Shown: positions 7,854 to 16,662 of the stretch, piece by piece
Numbering within the stretch: position 1 is the first letter of the stretch
How the letters are laid out: each line of letters begins with the position of its first letter
From: CAVZLD01 sp964522605
Lineage (GTDB): Bacteria; Planctomycetota; Planctomycetia; Pirellulales; Pirellulaceae
Length of the DNA: 51,512 bases
Assembly: GCA_964522605.1 (NCBI GenBank)
Contig: CAZFWV010000011.1
Coordinates: 1-51,512, forward strand
Direction of reading: 5' to 3'
The notes under the pieces: generated by a model
Database searches by the model: none
Told to the model about the DNA's origin: nothing
The model's input: the letters and a program-made list of their open reading frames with translations, nothing else
Made by a program: the position numbers and the translations under genes

Positions 7854-10451
7854 CTATTGGCCCACTTTGGGTCCAAAAACCGTTAAGCCATCGAGGTTCG
7901 TCGTGGGCGGTCCCGCAAACAGGCTCAGGAAGTAGCCAACGAAAAAACAGGTCGCAATGCCGATCGTCGTGTAGAGATAGCCATGTACCGACGTGAATCG
8001 CCAAAGGCAAAACATCGTCGCAGCGCCGATTAACGCGCCGCAGAATGCGCCAAACGCATTGGCACGACGAGTGAGCACGCCCAGCGCAAAGAGGCCACCA
8101 AGCACGCCCATAAACAGGCCAATGATGCTGATAAACGTATCGAAGAGCGACTTGATATTCGGATTGACGAACAGCAGCCCGAGTAGCGTTCCCAAGACAC
8201 CAATCAGTACCGTAAGGAGCCGTGCTGCACGCAGATATCCGCCTTCGGTCGCACAGACATTACCGGGCCGGAGAAAGTCTGTTACCACTGCAGTCGCGGT
8301 TGAGTTCATGCTCGTTGAAACGGTTGATTGCGCGGCGGCAAACACACCGGCAACAATCAGGCCGGCCAGCCCCATCGGCATTTCGCGCGCGATGAACAGA
8401 GGGAACATTTGATCCGTCGTGATCGTGGGATCAAGTTTTTCCGGATGCGAATGGTAAAAGCCGAACAGCGCCGTGCCAATCCCATAGAACAGCAGCGTGG
8501 CTGGAATGGTCAGGATTGCATTGGTCCAGATGGATCGCGCGGCCAAAACGCGACTGGGGGTCGTCATGTATCGCTGAACCACAGCTTGGTCCGCGGTATA
8601 GGAAGAAACGTTCTGCCCGATGGCCCCAAGCACGACGACCCAAAGGGCAAGCTGGGCGCTGGTCGCATCCCAATGAAGATTCGCTAATCGAAGCTTGTCC
8701 GCCTGCCAAGCGACATCGAATGTGCCTCGCATGCCTCCGTCGGTTCCGAGCGCAAGCAAGACAATGGCCAAAACGGCGCCACCAAGCAGAACGAACGTCT
8801 GAATCGTATCTGTCCAGATGACCGCCTCGATCCCACCCAACGTACAGTACACAATACTCAACACCCCCATCAACAAAACCGATTGTGCGGGTGTCAGTGG
8901 CGTCGCGACAGCCAGTGCCAATCCAGTGAGTGACATTACGACGCCCATCCGGAAGATGTGAAACATCGTAAAGCTCGCGCTGCCAAACCAGCGCACCTTT
9001 CGACTGAAGCGCTTTTCCAAGTATTCGTAAGCGCTTGTCACGTCCAACTGTCGGTAGAAGGGTAGGGCGATAAAGACAGCAACGATTGCGACAACCGGAA
9101 TCATCATGTTGCCGATCGAGTAAACCCAATCCTGCGCATAAGCCTTCGATGGGATCCCCGTGTAGGTCAACGAACTCAGCATTGTGGCGAAAATGCTGCA
9201 TCCTGCCGCCCACCAAGGGATCTGCTTGCCCCCACGAAAGTAATCATTCGTATCCTTATTTCGATTCGTGAAATAGACGCCAACGCCAACCATCGCCAAC
9301 AGATAACCGAACAAAACGCAATAGTTGACCGCACCAAAACCAGGTGGCCGGTGAACCGGCCGAACCGACCACACCGAATCCGTACGCACGCGTGGCCGAA
9401 TTTCACCACTCGCGAGAATGACGCGCCCGTCCCACAGCACCGGTGTTGTTGTGACCTGATTCTGCGGCACGGCACCGGCACTTGTCCAGGTATCCGTGAT
9501 CGTGTGATACGCCAGCGACTGCCGAATGAAACCCGGATGGTCATCCCTCAACTGCTCGGCGCGGAAGAAGTTCGCACCGTCATCGCCGCCAAGCACAAAG
9601 ATGTGGCTCTGACCAAACCCAATTCCCGCACCGGCCATAACACATCGTGGGGCATCGGCGCGACGTCGCCAGGAATGCGTGCGCGCATTGAATTCCCATG
9701 TATCCTGAAGGAATTCGATTTGTTCGCCAATCTGTCGACGACCACTCAGAACATAGACGCAGTCGTCGTAACCGTTGTGTTGAGCGGCAACAACAGGGAA
9801 AGCTCGCTCCGGTCCCGGCCACGCCTCGAGTTCCTGCCAAGCCAGTCGCTCGGGCGAATCAAGGTCCGTCAGATCCAGACTCCAGAGATTCCGCATTGCG
9901 GTATCGAGTGATTCTCCACTTTGACCTCCGGCCAGATAGATCACATCTCCGATTCGCGCGGCCTGTCCATAGGCACAGGGACTCGGAAGACTCGGCAATT
10001 TCCGCCGATCGACCTGCGAAGTTGCGGGATTCCAATTCAAGAGGAAGACTTCCGAGAATGTCTGCGCTTCGTTGTTTCCTCCGAGGCAAACGACGCCGTG
10101 GGGCGTGGACGCGGATGCGCCATAGGCAATCGGTCGAGCGAGTCGCCCGGCATCTCTCCACTGGTAGCCACCCTCGACCTTGGCCAACACGTACACTCGG
10201 TCATGCCAGCGCTTCCCATGATCCCAGACTGGCGGAGCGAAGTTCGCTCCACCGGCCACGATCAGAACGTCGTCATCGACGCCGACGAAAGGGCCCGCCA
10301 GTCCGGTCGGGTCGGGGAGATCCGGCAGCGGCTGCCAATCAAGCGTCAGCTGTCCGTGCGCAGCCGTTCGGAGTCTGTCCCCACACGAGACCAGTGGGAG
10401 AATCGTGAGGGCTGCCGCAATCCACGGCAAGTGAGACGTAAGTCCCTTCAT
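7854..10451 (-). CDS. Kelch-propeller (NanM/mutarotase-like) fused to a sodium:solute symporter
   Basis: The protein has 865 residues. The N-terminus is a lipoprotein-like signal (ILPLVSCGDR). Residues about 35-365 are kelch repeats with repeated GG motifs (IVAGGAN, VCLGGNN, YLAGGQSG, YVLSGRR, FVLGGDD), resembling the cyclically permuted mutarotase family that includes N-acetylneuraminate epimerase. Residues about 375-865 are a sodium:solute symporter with roughly 13 hydrophobic segments and the signature LGGIEAVIWTDTIQ. The propeller would lie outside and the symporter in the cytoplasmic membrane, so the fusion could convert an anomer or epimer and hand it to the transporter. Sialic acid or another amino sugar is a reasonable guess only. 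The start codon overlaps the stop of the upstream LamG gene by four bases, so the two are co-translated. Confidence 0.9.
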   Translation of the reverse strand: MKGLTSHLPWIAAALTILPLVSCGDRLRTAAHGQLTLDWQPLPDLPDPTGLAGPFVGVDDDVLIVAGGANFAPPVWDHGKRWHDRVYVLAKVEGGYQWRDAGRLARPIAYGASASTPHGVVCLGGNNEAQTFSEVFLLNWNPATSQVDRRKLPSLPSPCAYGQAARIGDVIYLAGGQSGESLDTAMRNLWSLDLTDLDSPERLAWQELEAWPGPERAFPVVAAQHNGYDDCVYVLSGRRQIGEQIEFLQDTWEFNARTHSWRRRADAPRCVMAGAGIGFGQSHIFVLGGDDGANFFRAEQLRDDHPGFIRQSLAYHTITDTWTSAGAVPQNQVTTTPVLWDGRVILASGEIRPRVRTDSVWSVRPVHRPPGFGAVNYCVLFGYLLAMVGVGVYFTNRNKDTNDYFRGGKQIPWWAAGCSIFATMLSSLTYTGIPSKAYAQDWVYSIGNMMIPVVAIVAVFIALPFYRQLDVTSAYEYLEKRFSRKVRWFGSASFTMFHIFRMGVVMSLTGLALAVATPLTPAQSVLLMGVLSIVYCTLGGIEAVIWTDTIQTFVLLGGAVLAIVLLALGTDGGMRGTFDVAWQADKLRLANLHWDATSAQLALWVVVLGAIGQNVSSYTADQAVVQRYMTTPSRVLAARSIWTNAILTIPATLLFYGIGTALFGFYHSHPEKLDPTITTDQMFPLFIAREMPMGLAGLIVAGVFAAAQSTVSTSMNSTATAVVTDFLRPGNVCATEGGYLRAARLLTVLIGVLGTLLGLLFVNPNIKSLFDTFISIIGLFMGVLGGLFALGVLTRRANAFGAFCGALIGAATMFCLWRFTSVHGYLYTTIGIATCFFVGYFLSLFAGPPTTNLDGLTVFGPKVGQ

Positions 10452-11437
10452 GGTCTCATTTCTTCCAAATGGGCGGAGTTGTGCAACTCCCGAATCTCGT
10501 CGTTCGTCAAAGCACGTTTGAATACGGCCAGGCCAGCGAACCGACCAATTGTTGCTTCACCCAACATACTCCCGACGGCATATCGAGCGCCGATCGTAAA
10601 GTCCGAGCCACCTGCCGGTTTGCTCTGGGCATGAATCGCGGGATCGTATTGAAAAATGCCCCGGCCGTGAAAGTACGGGTTCATTCCACGATCGCGACCG
10701 TTTGGGCCCTCTTGCGTGAAGTACCGATCGGTTCGCCGGTGTGCGATTGGATCGAGTCCAAGTTCGTTCAATTCGCCATTGATGTACGCGCGGATATACT
10801 TGGAATCGTAGGTGAATCCCAGCGTGCACCAAGTTTCGGTGGGGACCTCGTCCGCGGTCACGGCATAGTCCACACACCAGGGAAAAGCCGATCCATCGGC
10901 GCGGCGAGTTACACCGCCTTCGCTCGAGATGTGCGGCGTCAGTTTGTTCGGGCCACCGTAGGCAGGCATGTTCATCAGAAGAGCGTATTGACGCGTTCCG
11001 GAATCGTCGTGAGCGCCTTTGCCCTCACTCCACATCCCAGCAATCGTACGACTCTTGCGCAGATCGATGATTCGTACAACGGCGAACATGCTGACCTGTG
11101 CTGAATCGCCCGAGATATTCAAGTCACCCGTCTCGTCATAGGGAATCCGGAAGTATTGCTTGCCGTCAAGCTCCGCCGCATAACCTGAATACGGTCCCCC
11201 GTTCACGCGGCGGATAGGACCCTGGACCTCCGTCAAGGGATGTCGCTCGACGGTCCCACTGGAGAGGCGGGGCATACCGGCATCTTCGCCAAACGTCCAA
11301 AAGGCGACCAAGCCCGGCGTGTTCTCGACGACTTGCCGATCGCCAACAGGCTCCGAAGCAGCAATACCCAACGTAGACAGACAATTTGCCACGCAGCCAA
11401 GCAGGAAGAACACAATCGGAGTGGCTCTCAAGAGCAT
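10448..11437 (-). CDS. Secreted LamG/concanavalin-like domain protein
   Basis: The protein has 329 residues. The signal peptide is MLLRATPIVFFLLGC followed by a cleavage region near GIAAS. The rest is a concanavalin A-like jelly roll: LVAFWTFGE at the start of the domain, DGKQYFRIPY, a long middle part, and the typical LamG ending SDFTIGARY...GRFAGLAVFKRALTNDEI. It probably binds a glycan at the cell surface. It overlaps the following symporter fusion by four bases, so the pair forms an operon. AAGG lies eight bases before the start. It is followed upstream by a divergent DUF1593 gene about 108 bp away. Confidence 0.85.
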   Translation of the reverse strand: MLLRATPIVFFLLGCVANCLSTLGIAASEPVGDRQVVENTPGLVAFWTFGEDAGMPRLSSGTVERHPLTEVQGPIRRVNGGPYSGYAAELDGKQYFRIPYDETGDLNISGDSAQVSMFAVVRIIDLRKSRTIAGMWSEGKGAHDDSGTRQYALLMNMPAYGGPNKLTPHISSEGGVTRRADGSAFPWCVDYAVTADEVPTETWCTLGFTYDSKYIRAYINGELNELGLDPIAHRRTDRYFTQEGPNGRDRGMNPYFHGRGIFQYDPAIHAQSKPAGGSDFTIGARYAVGSMLGEATIGRFAGLAVFKRALTNDEIRELHNSAHLEEMRP

Positions 11438-11545
11438 AATTCAGCCTTCGCGATTTGATAGATCGTCGGCCCCTCGCGTCTCGCCTCAGTGTAGAATCAC
11501 GTCAACTCGACGAAAAGACAGGGGCCTGACAGCGGGAGGAATCGG

Positions 11546-12829
11546 ATGGACTTCACGATGAGAAACGCAATGCGGCAGGGCCGCAATCCAACGGGGTGCT
11601 ACCGCACCCGCGAAAACGTCGCTTCCGTTGGTCGCTCGATTTCTTGGCGAGTAAACAGCATTTCCACCGTTAGCAGAGCAATGCGGCAGGACCGCAACCC
11701 AACGGGGTGCTACCGCACCCGCGAAAACGTCGCTTCCGTTGGTCGCTCGATTTCTTGGCGAGAAAACAGCTGTCTTACTGCACGTATGGCCCTACTCCTC
11801 GTGAGTGTCTTCTACGGAATGCCCGTATTCGCGCAACCGCTGGCAGCGATTCCGCAAAGCTCCGCTGGCCAGGAGTCACTAACCGCAACCGACAATTCGA
11901 GCGGAGAACTTCTGCGTGGTGGCGCCATTACCGGTCAACGCCCCCGGGTGATCGTATCGACGGATATTGGTGGTTCCGATCCGGACGACTTTCAGTCCCT
12001 GATTCACCTGCTTGTCTACTCGGATATTCTGGATCTGGAAGGAATCATCTCCTCTCCGCCCAAAGCCGGACGCGTGCAGCACATCCACGAGTGCCTTGAC
12101 GCCTACGCGGACGATTTCGAACATTTGCGGCAACGTTCGGGCGATTACCCACCTCCGGCGACACTTCGGCGCCTGGCGAAGCAGGGAGCGATCGATCCCG
12201 CTCCGCCGCGCGGATGGAATGAACCAACCGAGGGATCCAGGTGGATCATCCAGCGAAGCCGGATCGCCGACGATCGGCCTGTGTGGATTCTCGTCTGGGG
12301 CAGCATCACCGACGTCGCTCAAGCGGTCCACGACGCTCCCGAGATCAAGCAGAAGATTCGCGTCTATTCGATCGGGTCGTGGAATACACGGAACGACCGA
12401 GCGGCGCGGGAGTACCTGTTCACGGAACATCCGGATCTTTGGTGGATCGAAAGCGATACGAGCTTTCGGGGGATGTACGTTGGGGGCAACCAAGCGGGAG
12501 AATGGGGGAATTCAGCATTCGTCGATCGACACGTTCGTTCTCACGGTGCGTTAGGTGACCTCTTCGTGGAGAAGAAGAAAGACATCAAAATGGGTGATAC
12601 GCCCTCCTTGCTTTACCTGCTGCGTGGGGATCCCGACGATCCGACCGCGCCGCATTGGGGCGGTGCGTTCACCAGAGTTGATCAACGCCCCAACTACTGG
12701 ACAGACCGTAGCGAGCCAGCTCTGCAGGAGGGAAACTACCCGGGCGCCCGCACGGTGAATCGCTGGCGCGAAGAATACCTCGTGGACTGGCAGAAACGGA
12801 TGGATCGCATTCAAATCAGCAACGATTGA
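11546..12829 (+). CDS. DUF1593 (nucleoside-hydrolase fold) protein with repeat-derived N-terminus
   Basis: The protein has 427 residues from the ATG at 11546, which has a strong ribosome binding site (GGGAGGA, five bases upstream). Residues 8-75 are translated from two tandem 93-bp repeats (MRQGRNPTGCYRTR...SISWR and MRQDRNPTGCYRTR...SISWR). Only then comes a normal signal peptide, ALLLVSVFYGMPVFA, beginning at an internal ATG (11786) that has no clear ribosome binding site. Whether translation starts at 11546 or 11786 cannot be settled. Residues 134-427 are the DUF1593 domain: VIVSTDIGGSDPDDFQ (D140, D145, D147, D148), WILVWGSI and MGDTPSLL. Unlike the paralogue at 660-2099 it lacks the C-terminal Ig-like domain. 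Export and hydrolysis of a glycoside or N-glycoside are inferred. Confidence 0.82.
   Translation: MDFTMRNAMRQGRNPTGCYRTRENVASVGRSISWRVNSISTVSRAMRQDRNPTGCYRTRENVASVGRSISWRENSCLTARMALLLVSVFYGMPVFAQPLAAIPQSSAGQESLTATDNSSGELLRGGAITGQRPRVIVSTDIGGSDPDDFQSLIHLLVYSDILDLEGIISSPPKAGRVQHIHECLDAYADDFEHLRQRSGDYPPPATLRRLAKQGAIDPAPPRGWNEPTEGSRWIIQRSRIADDRPVWILVWGSITDVAQAVHDAPEIKQKIRVYSIGSWNTRNDRAAREYLFTEHPDLWWIESDTSFRGMYVGGNQAGEWGNSAFVDRHVRSHGALGDLFVEKKKDIKMGDTPSLLYLLRGDPDDPTAPHWGGAFTRVDQRPNYWTDRSEPALQEGNYPGARTVNRWREEYLVDWQKRMDRIQISND
11567..11659 (+). repeat. 93-bp hairpin-forming repeat, copy 1
   Basis: This unit begins GCAATGCGGCAGG and ends AAACAGC. It differs from copy 2 (11678-11770) at 3 of 93 positions. 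It can fold into CCAACGG...CCGTTGG enclosing a GGTGC-TACC-GCACC hairpin. It is 31 codons long and open in the frame of the DUF1593 gene. Confidence 0.9.
11678..11770 (+). repeat. 93-bp hairpin-forming repeat, copy 2
   Basis: This is a tandem copy, 111 bp (37 codons) after copy 1 with an 18-bp spacer. The outer stem is 11699-11705 with 11736-11742, and the inner hairpin is 11706-11710 with 11715-11719. It ends 15 bp before the ATG of the DUF1593 signal peptide. Confidence 0.9.
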
Positions 12830-12849
12830 ATCGGGAGAATTCAGTCGCC

Positions 12850-13638
12850 ATGCCTGAAGGACACACCATTCACCGCATCGCACGCGATCACCAGCGCGAT
12901 TTTGCTCAATGCGTGCTTCACGTTTCTTCTCCCCAGGGCCGTTTTTCCAGTGGTGCCAAGCGACTGGATGGCTGTCGGCTGGAAGCAGTGGACGCGCACG
13001 GCAAGCATCTTGGTTACCGATGGGAAGGCGGCAGGCTGTTGCATATCCACCTTGGGCTCTACGGAAAGTTCCACTCGCTCCGAGTTCCGGCTCCTCCGCC
13101 GCGCGGTCAGGTACGCCTGCGGGTCGTGGGCGCATCGAAAGCATTCGATCTGGTCGGACCCAATCGATGCGAATTACTCACCGTTCGTCAATGGAGCGAC
13201 ATCCGCAATCGCTTGGGGGCCGATCCACTGCGTGACGACGCAGATCCGGAAGTGACTTGGGAGCGGATCCGCCGCAGTCGCGCAGCAATTGGAACACTTC
13301 TGTTGAACCAGTCCGTCATTGCGGGCGTGGGCAACGTCTATCGCAGTGAAGTGCTCCACTTACTCGGAATTCACCCAGATCGGCGAGGCAATTCGCTATC
13401 TCGAGATGACTTCGATCAATTATGGAACACGCTTGTCCGCCTCCTGAAGATTGGCGTGCGTTACAACCGGATCATCATCGCGGAACCTGCCGAAGTTGGT
13501 AAGCCGCGCAGTCGCATGAACCGAGCGGAACGACTTCTCATTTACAAACGCGAACAGTGTGTCGCGTGCGAAAAGCCTGTCCAGTCGTGGACTCTCGGTG
13601 CACGTAAGGTTTATGCGTGCGCACAATGTCAGAAATGA
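12850..13638 (+). CDS. nei: Fpg/Nei-family DNA glycosylase (endonuclease VIII-like)
   Basis: The protein has 262 residues, the usual size. The ATG at 12850 is preceded by GGGAGAA and gives the obligatory mature N-terminus MPEGHTIHR, with the catalytic Pro2 and Glu3 and the GHTIH pattern of Nei2-type enzymes. AGVGNVYRSEVL around residue 160 is the helix-two-turn-helix. The C-terminal zinc finger has two cysteine pairs (CVAC and CAQC) with ARKVYAC between, including the arginine that inserts into damaged DNA. It removes oxidised pyrimidines and nicks the abasic site. It is cytoplasmic, unlike nearly all its neighbours. It follows the DUF1593 gene by 20 bp and may be co-transcribed, but no functional link is apparent. 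Confidence 0.93.
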   Translation: MPEGHTIHRIARDHQRDFAQCVLHVSSPQGRFSSGAKRLDGCRLEAVDAHGKHLGYRWEGGRLLHIHLGLYGKFHSLRVPAPPPRGQVRLRVVGASKAFDLVGPNRCELLTVRQWSDIRNRLGADPLRDDADPEVTWERIRRSRAAIGTLLLNQSVIAGVGNVYRSEVLHLLGIHPDRRGNSLSRDDFDQLWNTLVRLLKIGVRYNRIIIAEPAEVGKPRSRMNRAERLLIYKREQCVACEKPVQSWTLGARKVYACAQCQK

Positions 13639-13738
13639 GTTTGCTGCAGCCTCCACGGCGACTATGCAAGACAACGGCATTAGACCGTGGATTCGGCCTG
13701 CGTCACAACGCGGGGTATCAACAAAGACCAAGTTGCGA

Positions 13739-15244
13739 TCACAATTCCCAACCACTACGGTATTCGCGTGTGAGATACCGGTTTGCCTGCGGCGAATTGG
13801 TAATCGTCATTGCTTCCGAATCAAAAATGATCTTTCGTCCTGCGCGTAGGGCGACCGTCCCCAAGTTTACGGCATCGGTGATCGCGGCGGCGTGAAGGAA
13901 GCTGCCGGGAGATTCCTCTCCGCCACAACACGCTTCGATCCACGGAGCGTATCGTCGTGTGACAATTCGGTCTGGCCCAGAGGAGTCGGTTTGCGGGAAT
14001 GGTTTCTTCTGGCCTTTGATATAGAGAGCCGGATCCTGTCCGTGAAAGCCAGCGAGGATCACTCCATCATCCCCCTGAAAGAGAATTCCTTCTCGTCCAA
14101 GTTCAATCTCGTGCATCTCCAACTCGCGCGGCAGTCGAGGTTGCATTCCCCCGTCGTACCAGAACAGATCGAGAGCCGGTATGGACTGCCGCTCGGCAAA
14201 GTGCAAACGCAACGTGCAGGCAGTTGGGTAGGAGAAATCGTTCCGTGTCTCGCGACTTACCTGGTCGATAATCGCGCACGTATGCGTCGCCAGCGATTCC
14301 GCGCTCTGGGGCGACTCCAATTCGAGCGCACTAAAAATCGGCCAGAGACTGTAGATTCCCATGTCGGCCATGGAACCACCACCGAAATCATACCAACCAC
14401 GAAACACCGTGTGCGTGTAGTGTGGATGGTACGGACGGTCCGTCGCGGGCCCGAGCCACAATTGCCAGTCGAATCCAGCGGGGATTGTCGGCTTTTCGGA
14501 AGGTATCTCCGTGTACTGCGGCCACACCGGTCGATTCGTCCAATTGTGAATTTCGCGTAACGGACCGATCACCCCTTGCTTGATTTGTTCGGCTATTCGA
14601 CCGTTGCCCAATCCGCTACCGTACGCCAGTAGATGCGTAGCCCGGTTTGTTTGCCGAGCTGTTTCCAGCACGAGTCGTCCTTCTGCCAGTCGGTTGGCAA
14701 CCGGCTTATGCATCAAAACATGTTTGCCCTTCTTCATCGCCGCAATGGCAATCGTCGCGTGGAGATGATCCGGCGTCATGACTTTGACCGCATCGAGGTC
14801 CTTCTGCTGCTCGAGCAGTTCACGAAAGTCCGCGTACGCCACGCAGCTCTTGAAATTCTCTGAGCCACGGCGGTTCGCATAGTACGTATCCACGACCTCT
14901 CTTCCGACCTCCCGTCCGCCGGGGCAACCGTCTTGTCCCTCGCGCCAAGTTGGGTTGTCAAGATACGTTCGAATTCGATTTCGTACGCTGTTCTTGCCCC
15001 ATTCCACATAGTCATTGCTGTCTCGATTTGGATCGCATACAGCCACAATCTGGATTTGAGGATCGGACAACAGGTCACCGAGTTCATTGAAACCCTGGGT
15101 CCCCATTCCAATATGGGCCAGGGTAATCTTGTCACCCGGTGCCACAAATCCCTCGCCACCTAGCACGTGACGCGGCACAATAGTGAAGGCGCTGGAAGCA
15201 ATCGCAGAACCAAGGAAGTGGCGACGGTTTACCGGTGGCGTCAT
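13739..15244 (-). CDS. Gfo/Idh/MocA family oxidoreductase, Tat-exported
   Basis: The protein has 501 residues. GAGGAG precedes the ATG. R7-R8 in NRRHFLGSA is a Tat motif, followed by a hydrophobic segment. The Rossmann motif is LAHIGMGTQG (from about residue 42), followed by VAVCDPN and MTPDHLH. The usual EKP motif reads HKP here, so the catalytic lysine is kept but the preceding acid is not. An insert of about 45 residues after the second strand (NRIRTYLDN to NRRGSENF) makes it longer than the other copies. GSMADMGIYSLWPIF holds the conserved substrate-site Asp. An exported sugar dehydrogenase with bound NAD(P) is the likely role. The DUF1080 gene lies directly upstream on the same strand, a pairing expected for 3-keto-glycoside chemistry. 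Confidence 0.9.
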   Translation of the reverse strand: MTPPVNRRHFLGSAIASSAFTIVPRHVLGGEGFVAPGDKITLAHIGMGTQGFNELGDLLSDPQIQIVAVCDPNRDSNDYVEWGKNSVRNRIRTYLDNPTWREGQDGCPGGREVGREVVDTYYANRRGSENFKSCVAYADFRELLEQQKDLDAVKVMTPDHLHATIAIAAMKKGKHVLMHKPVANRLAEGRLVLETARQTNRATHLLAYGSGLGNGRIAEQIKQGVIGPLREIHNWTNRPVWPQYTEIPSEKPTIPAGFDWQLWLGPATDRPYHPHYTHTVFRGWYDFGGGSMADMGIYSLWPIFSALELESPQSAESLATHTCAIIDQVSRETRNDFSYPTACTLRLHFAERQSIPALDLFWYDGGMQPRLPRELEMHEIELGREGILFQGDDGVILAGFHGQDPALYIKGQKKPFPQTDSSGPDRIVTRRYAPWIEACCGGEESPGSFLHAAAITDAVNLGTVALRAGRKIIFDSEAMTITNSPQANRYLTREYRSGWEL

Positions 15245-15387
15245 CGGGTGACTCCTCTAACAAAGACTGAAGGAGGAAACGCGATCTGAGCGCTTAGCGC
15301 ACATTCCAAATTGCCCCTCTCCCTCTGGAGATCGTGCGGTTCTTTAGTTGCTGGCTCGGATGAAAATACAACATCCTTCCAGTGCCC

Positions 15388-15469
15388 TTCGTTTAACCCG
15401 CAGCCGTCAGGCGAGGATCGAAGAAAGCACCGAAGATCATCCTCGCCTGACGGCTGCGGGTTAAACGAA
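15388..15469. repeat. Palindromic repeat with perfect 31-bp arms
   Basis: The arms 15388-15418 and 15439-15469 are perfectly complementary with a 20-bp loop. The arm core is GTTTAACCCGCAGCCGTCAG. A degenerate half copy occurs at 28056-28091. It lies between a DUF1080 gene and an oxidoreductase gene on the same strand, ten bases beyond the DUF1080 stop codon, and could act as a terminator or a messenger-end stabiliser. Confidence 0.88.
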
Positions 15470-15479
15470 CCTCGCCTGA

Positions 15480-16250
15480 CTATTTCAATTCCTTAATGAA
15501 GATGTTCTTGAACTGCACCAGACTCGGCGGACTGTTCCACTCGCCATTCCGCTTTCCGCCGTGGTGCTGCAAGGCAATCGGTCCGGTTTCGGCAATTCCG
15601 GGCAATTGCGCCTGATCAATCACCAAGACGCCGTTCAGGACCACGGATACGCGATCGCCCCGCATCGTGATTTCGAAGGTATTCCATTGACCCACAGGCC
15701 GATCCGCCTGATGACGCGGCGTTACTCCAGCCCGCACCTCTGGCGGCATCGATTGATCCATACGATAGCCATAGAATTCACCAGAACCAATCGGCCAACA
15801 CCAGATGTTCACTTGATTCTTGCCAGCCCCGCGCAGGAATACTCCGCTATCGGAATCTGGAAAGGCGAGCTTGATTTCTTCCCCCTTGATGTCGCGTGCA
15901 TGGGTTCCATCCGGCAGTATGTAGGGAATTCGCGGATTGATGTACGGCGTTTCCTTGATGCGCCAGTCGACGAGTAGCACAAAGTCCTTGAGATCTTCGG
16001 TATGCCAAAGCGTCTTGTCTCCAGGCGCTTCGCTCTCCGCATCGTAGTCGATGACCCCGTCAATGACACGCCAGTGTCCATTGTCTCCCTGCGGGACTTT
16101 CCATCCCGTGAAGTCTTTACCATTGAACAACGTGCGAAAACCTTCCGGCGCGACATTGTCGGTCGGCTGGGCTGCACATCCTTGCGTGTTGATCATGATG
16201 GACAGAACGCAACCGAGGTAGCCCGTTCCAATCAAGATGAATCGAGACAT
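15480..16250 (-). CDS. 3-keto-disaccharide hydrolase (DUF1080) family secreted protein
   Basis: The protein has 256 residues. The ATG at 16250 follows GTGAGAG; a GTG four codons upstream is a possible alternative. The N-terminus MSRFILIGTGYLGCVLSIMI is a signal sequence ending near NTQGCAAQ, perhaps a weak lipobox. The domain is a concanavalin-like jelly roll of the DUF1080 type: FRTLFNGKDFTGWKVP at its start, WRVIDGVIDY, DFVLLVDWRI, DSGVFLRG and WNTFEITMRGDRVSVVLNG, ending GPIALQHHGG...VQFKNIFIKEL. Members act on 3-keto-disaccharides made by Gfo/Idh-type oxidoreductases, one of which is the next gene downstream. A candidate promoter lies about 100 bp upstream. Confidence 0.9.
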   Translation of the reverse strand: MSRFILIGTGYLGCVLSIMINTQGCAAQPTDNVAPEGFRTLFNGKDFTGWKVPQGDNGHWRVIDGVIDYDAESEAPGDKTLWHTEDLKDFVLLVDWRIKETPYINPRIPYILPDGTHARDIKGEEIKLAFPDSDSGVFLRGAGKNQVNIWCWPIGSGEFYGYRMDQSMPPEVRAGVTPRHQADRPVGQWNTFEITMRGDRVSVVLNGVLVIDQAQLPGIAETGPIALQHHGGKRNGEWNSPPSLVQFKNIFIKELK

Positions 16251-16349
16251 CGCAACTCTCACTTTCAGCTGGTAGTGATCATGAATGCGAGAAACGTCCA
16301 GTCAATCGTTTCTTCCGCGGAAGAGGAAGAAGAAACGTTGTCAGGGGTG

Positions 16350-16378
16350 AATCTAACACTGTGGTATGGACAAATCAA
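16350..16378 (-). promoter_or_regulatory. Candidate sigma-70-type promoter for the DUF1080 gene
   Basis: On the minus strand TTGATT (16378-16373), a 17-bp spacer and TAGATT (16355-16350) match the housekeeping consensus. The expected start of transcription near 16343 would give a leader of about 93 bases before the ATG at 16250. Confidence 0.45.
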
Positions 16379-16573
16379 TCGTCGCTATGATTCTGCGAGG
16401 TTGAATCTTCGTTGATCCAGATGCAGTGAGAGTGGCCGCGGAGAGACGCGGAGAACCGCCGAGCTAAGCCCGATCGACATCCAGAACGGTTCTGATCGGG
16501 GAGTTCATGACACGGCAGTCGAATCAAGGCAAGTGCGCGAGAATATCGCGGTCGGGTTGGACCTGAGAGAGGA

Positions 16574-16662
16574 GAGGCAACCACGGATTCGACGGAAGGG
16601 ACAGATTGGCACAGACAGATCCGCGGATGTCCGCTTTATCCGTTCAATCCGCGGTTTCTCTT
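16574..16662. repeat. Long inverted repeat of the AACCACGGAT family, copy 2
   Basis: The ends AACCACGGATTC and AATCCGCGGTTT face each other, with internal CGGAT/ATCCG units. It resembles 7696-7781 and 43424-43511. It lies 44 bp beyond the stop codon of the phosphomannose isomerase gene, in a position where it could end that transcript. Confidence 0.8.
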
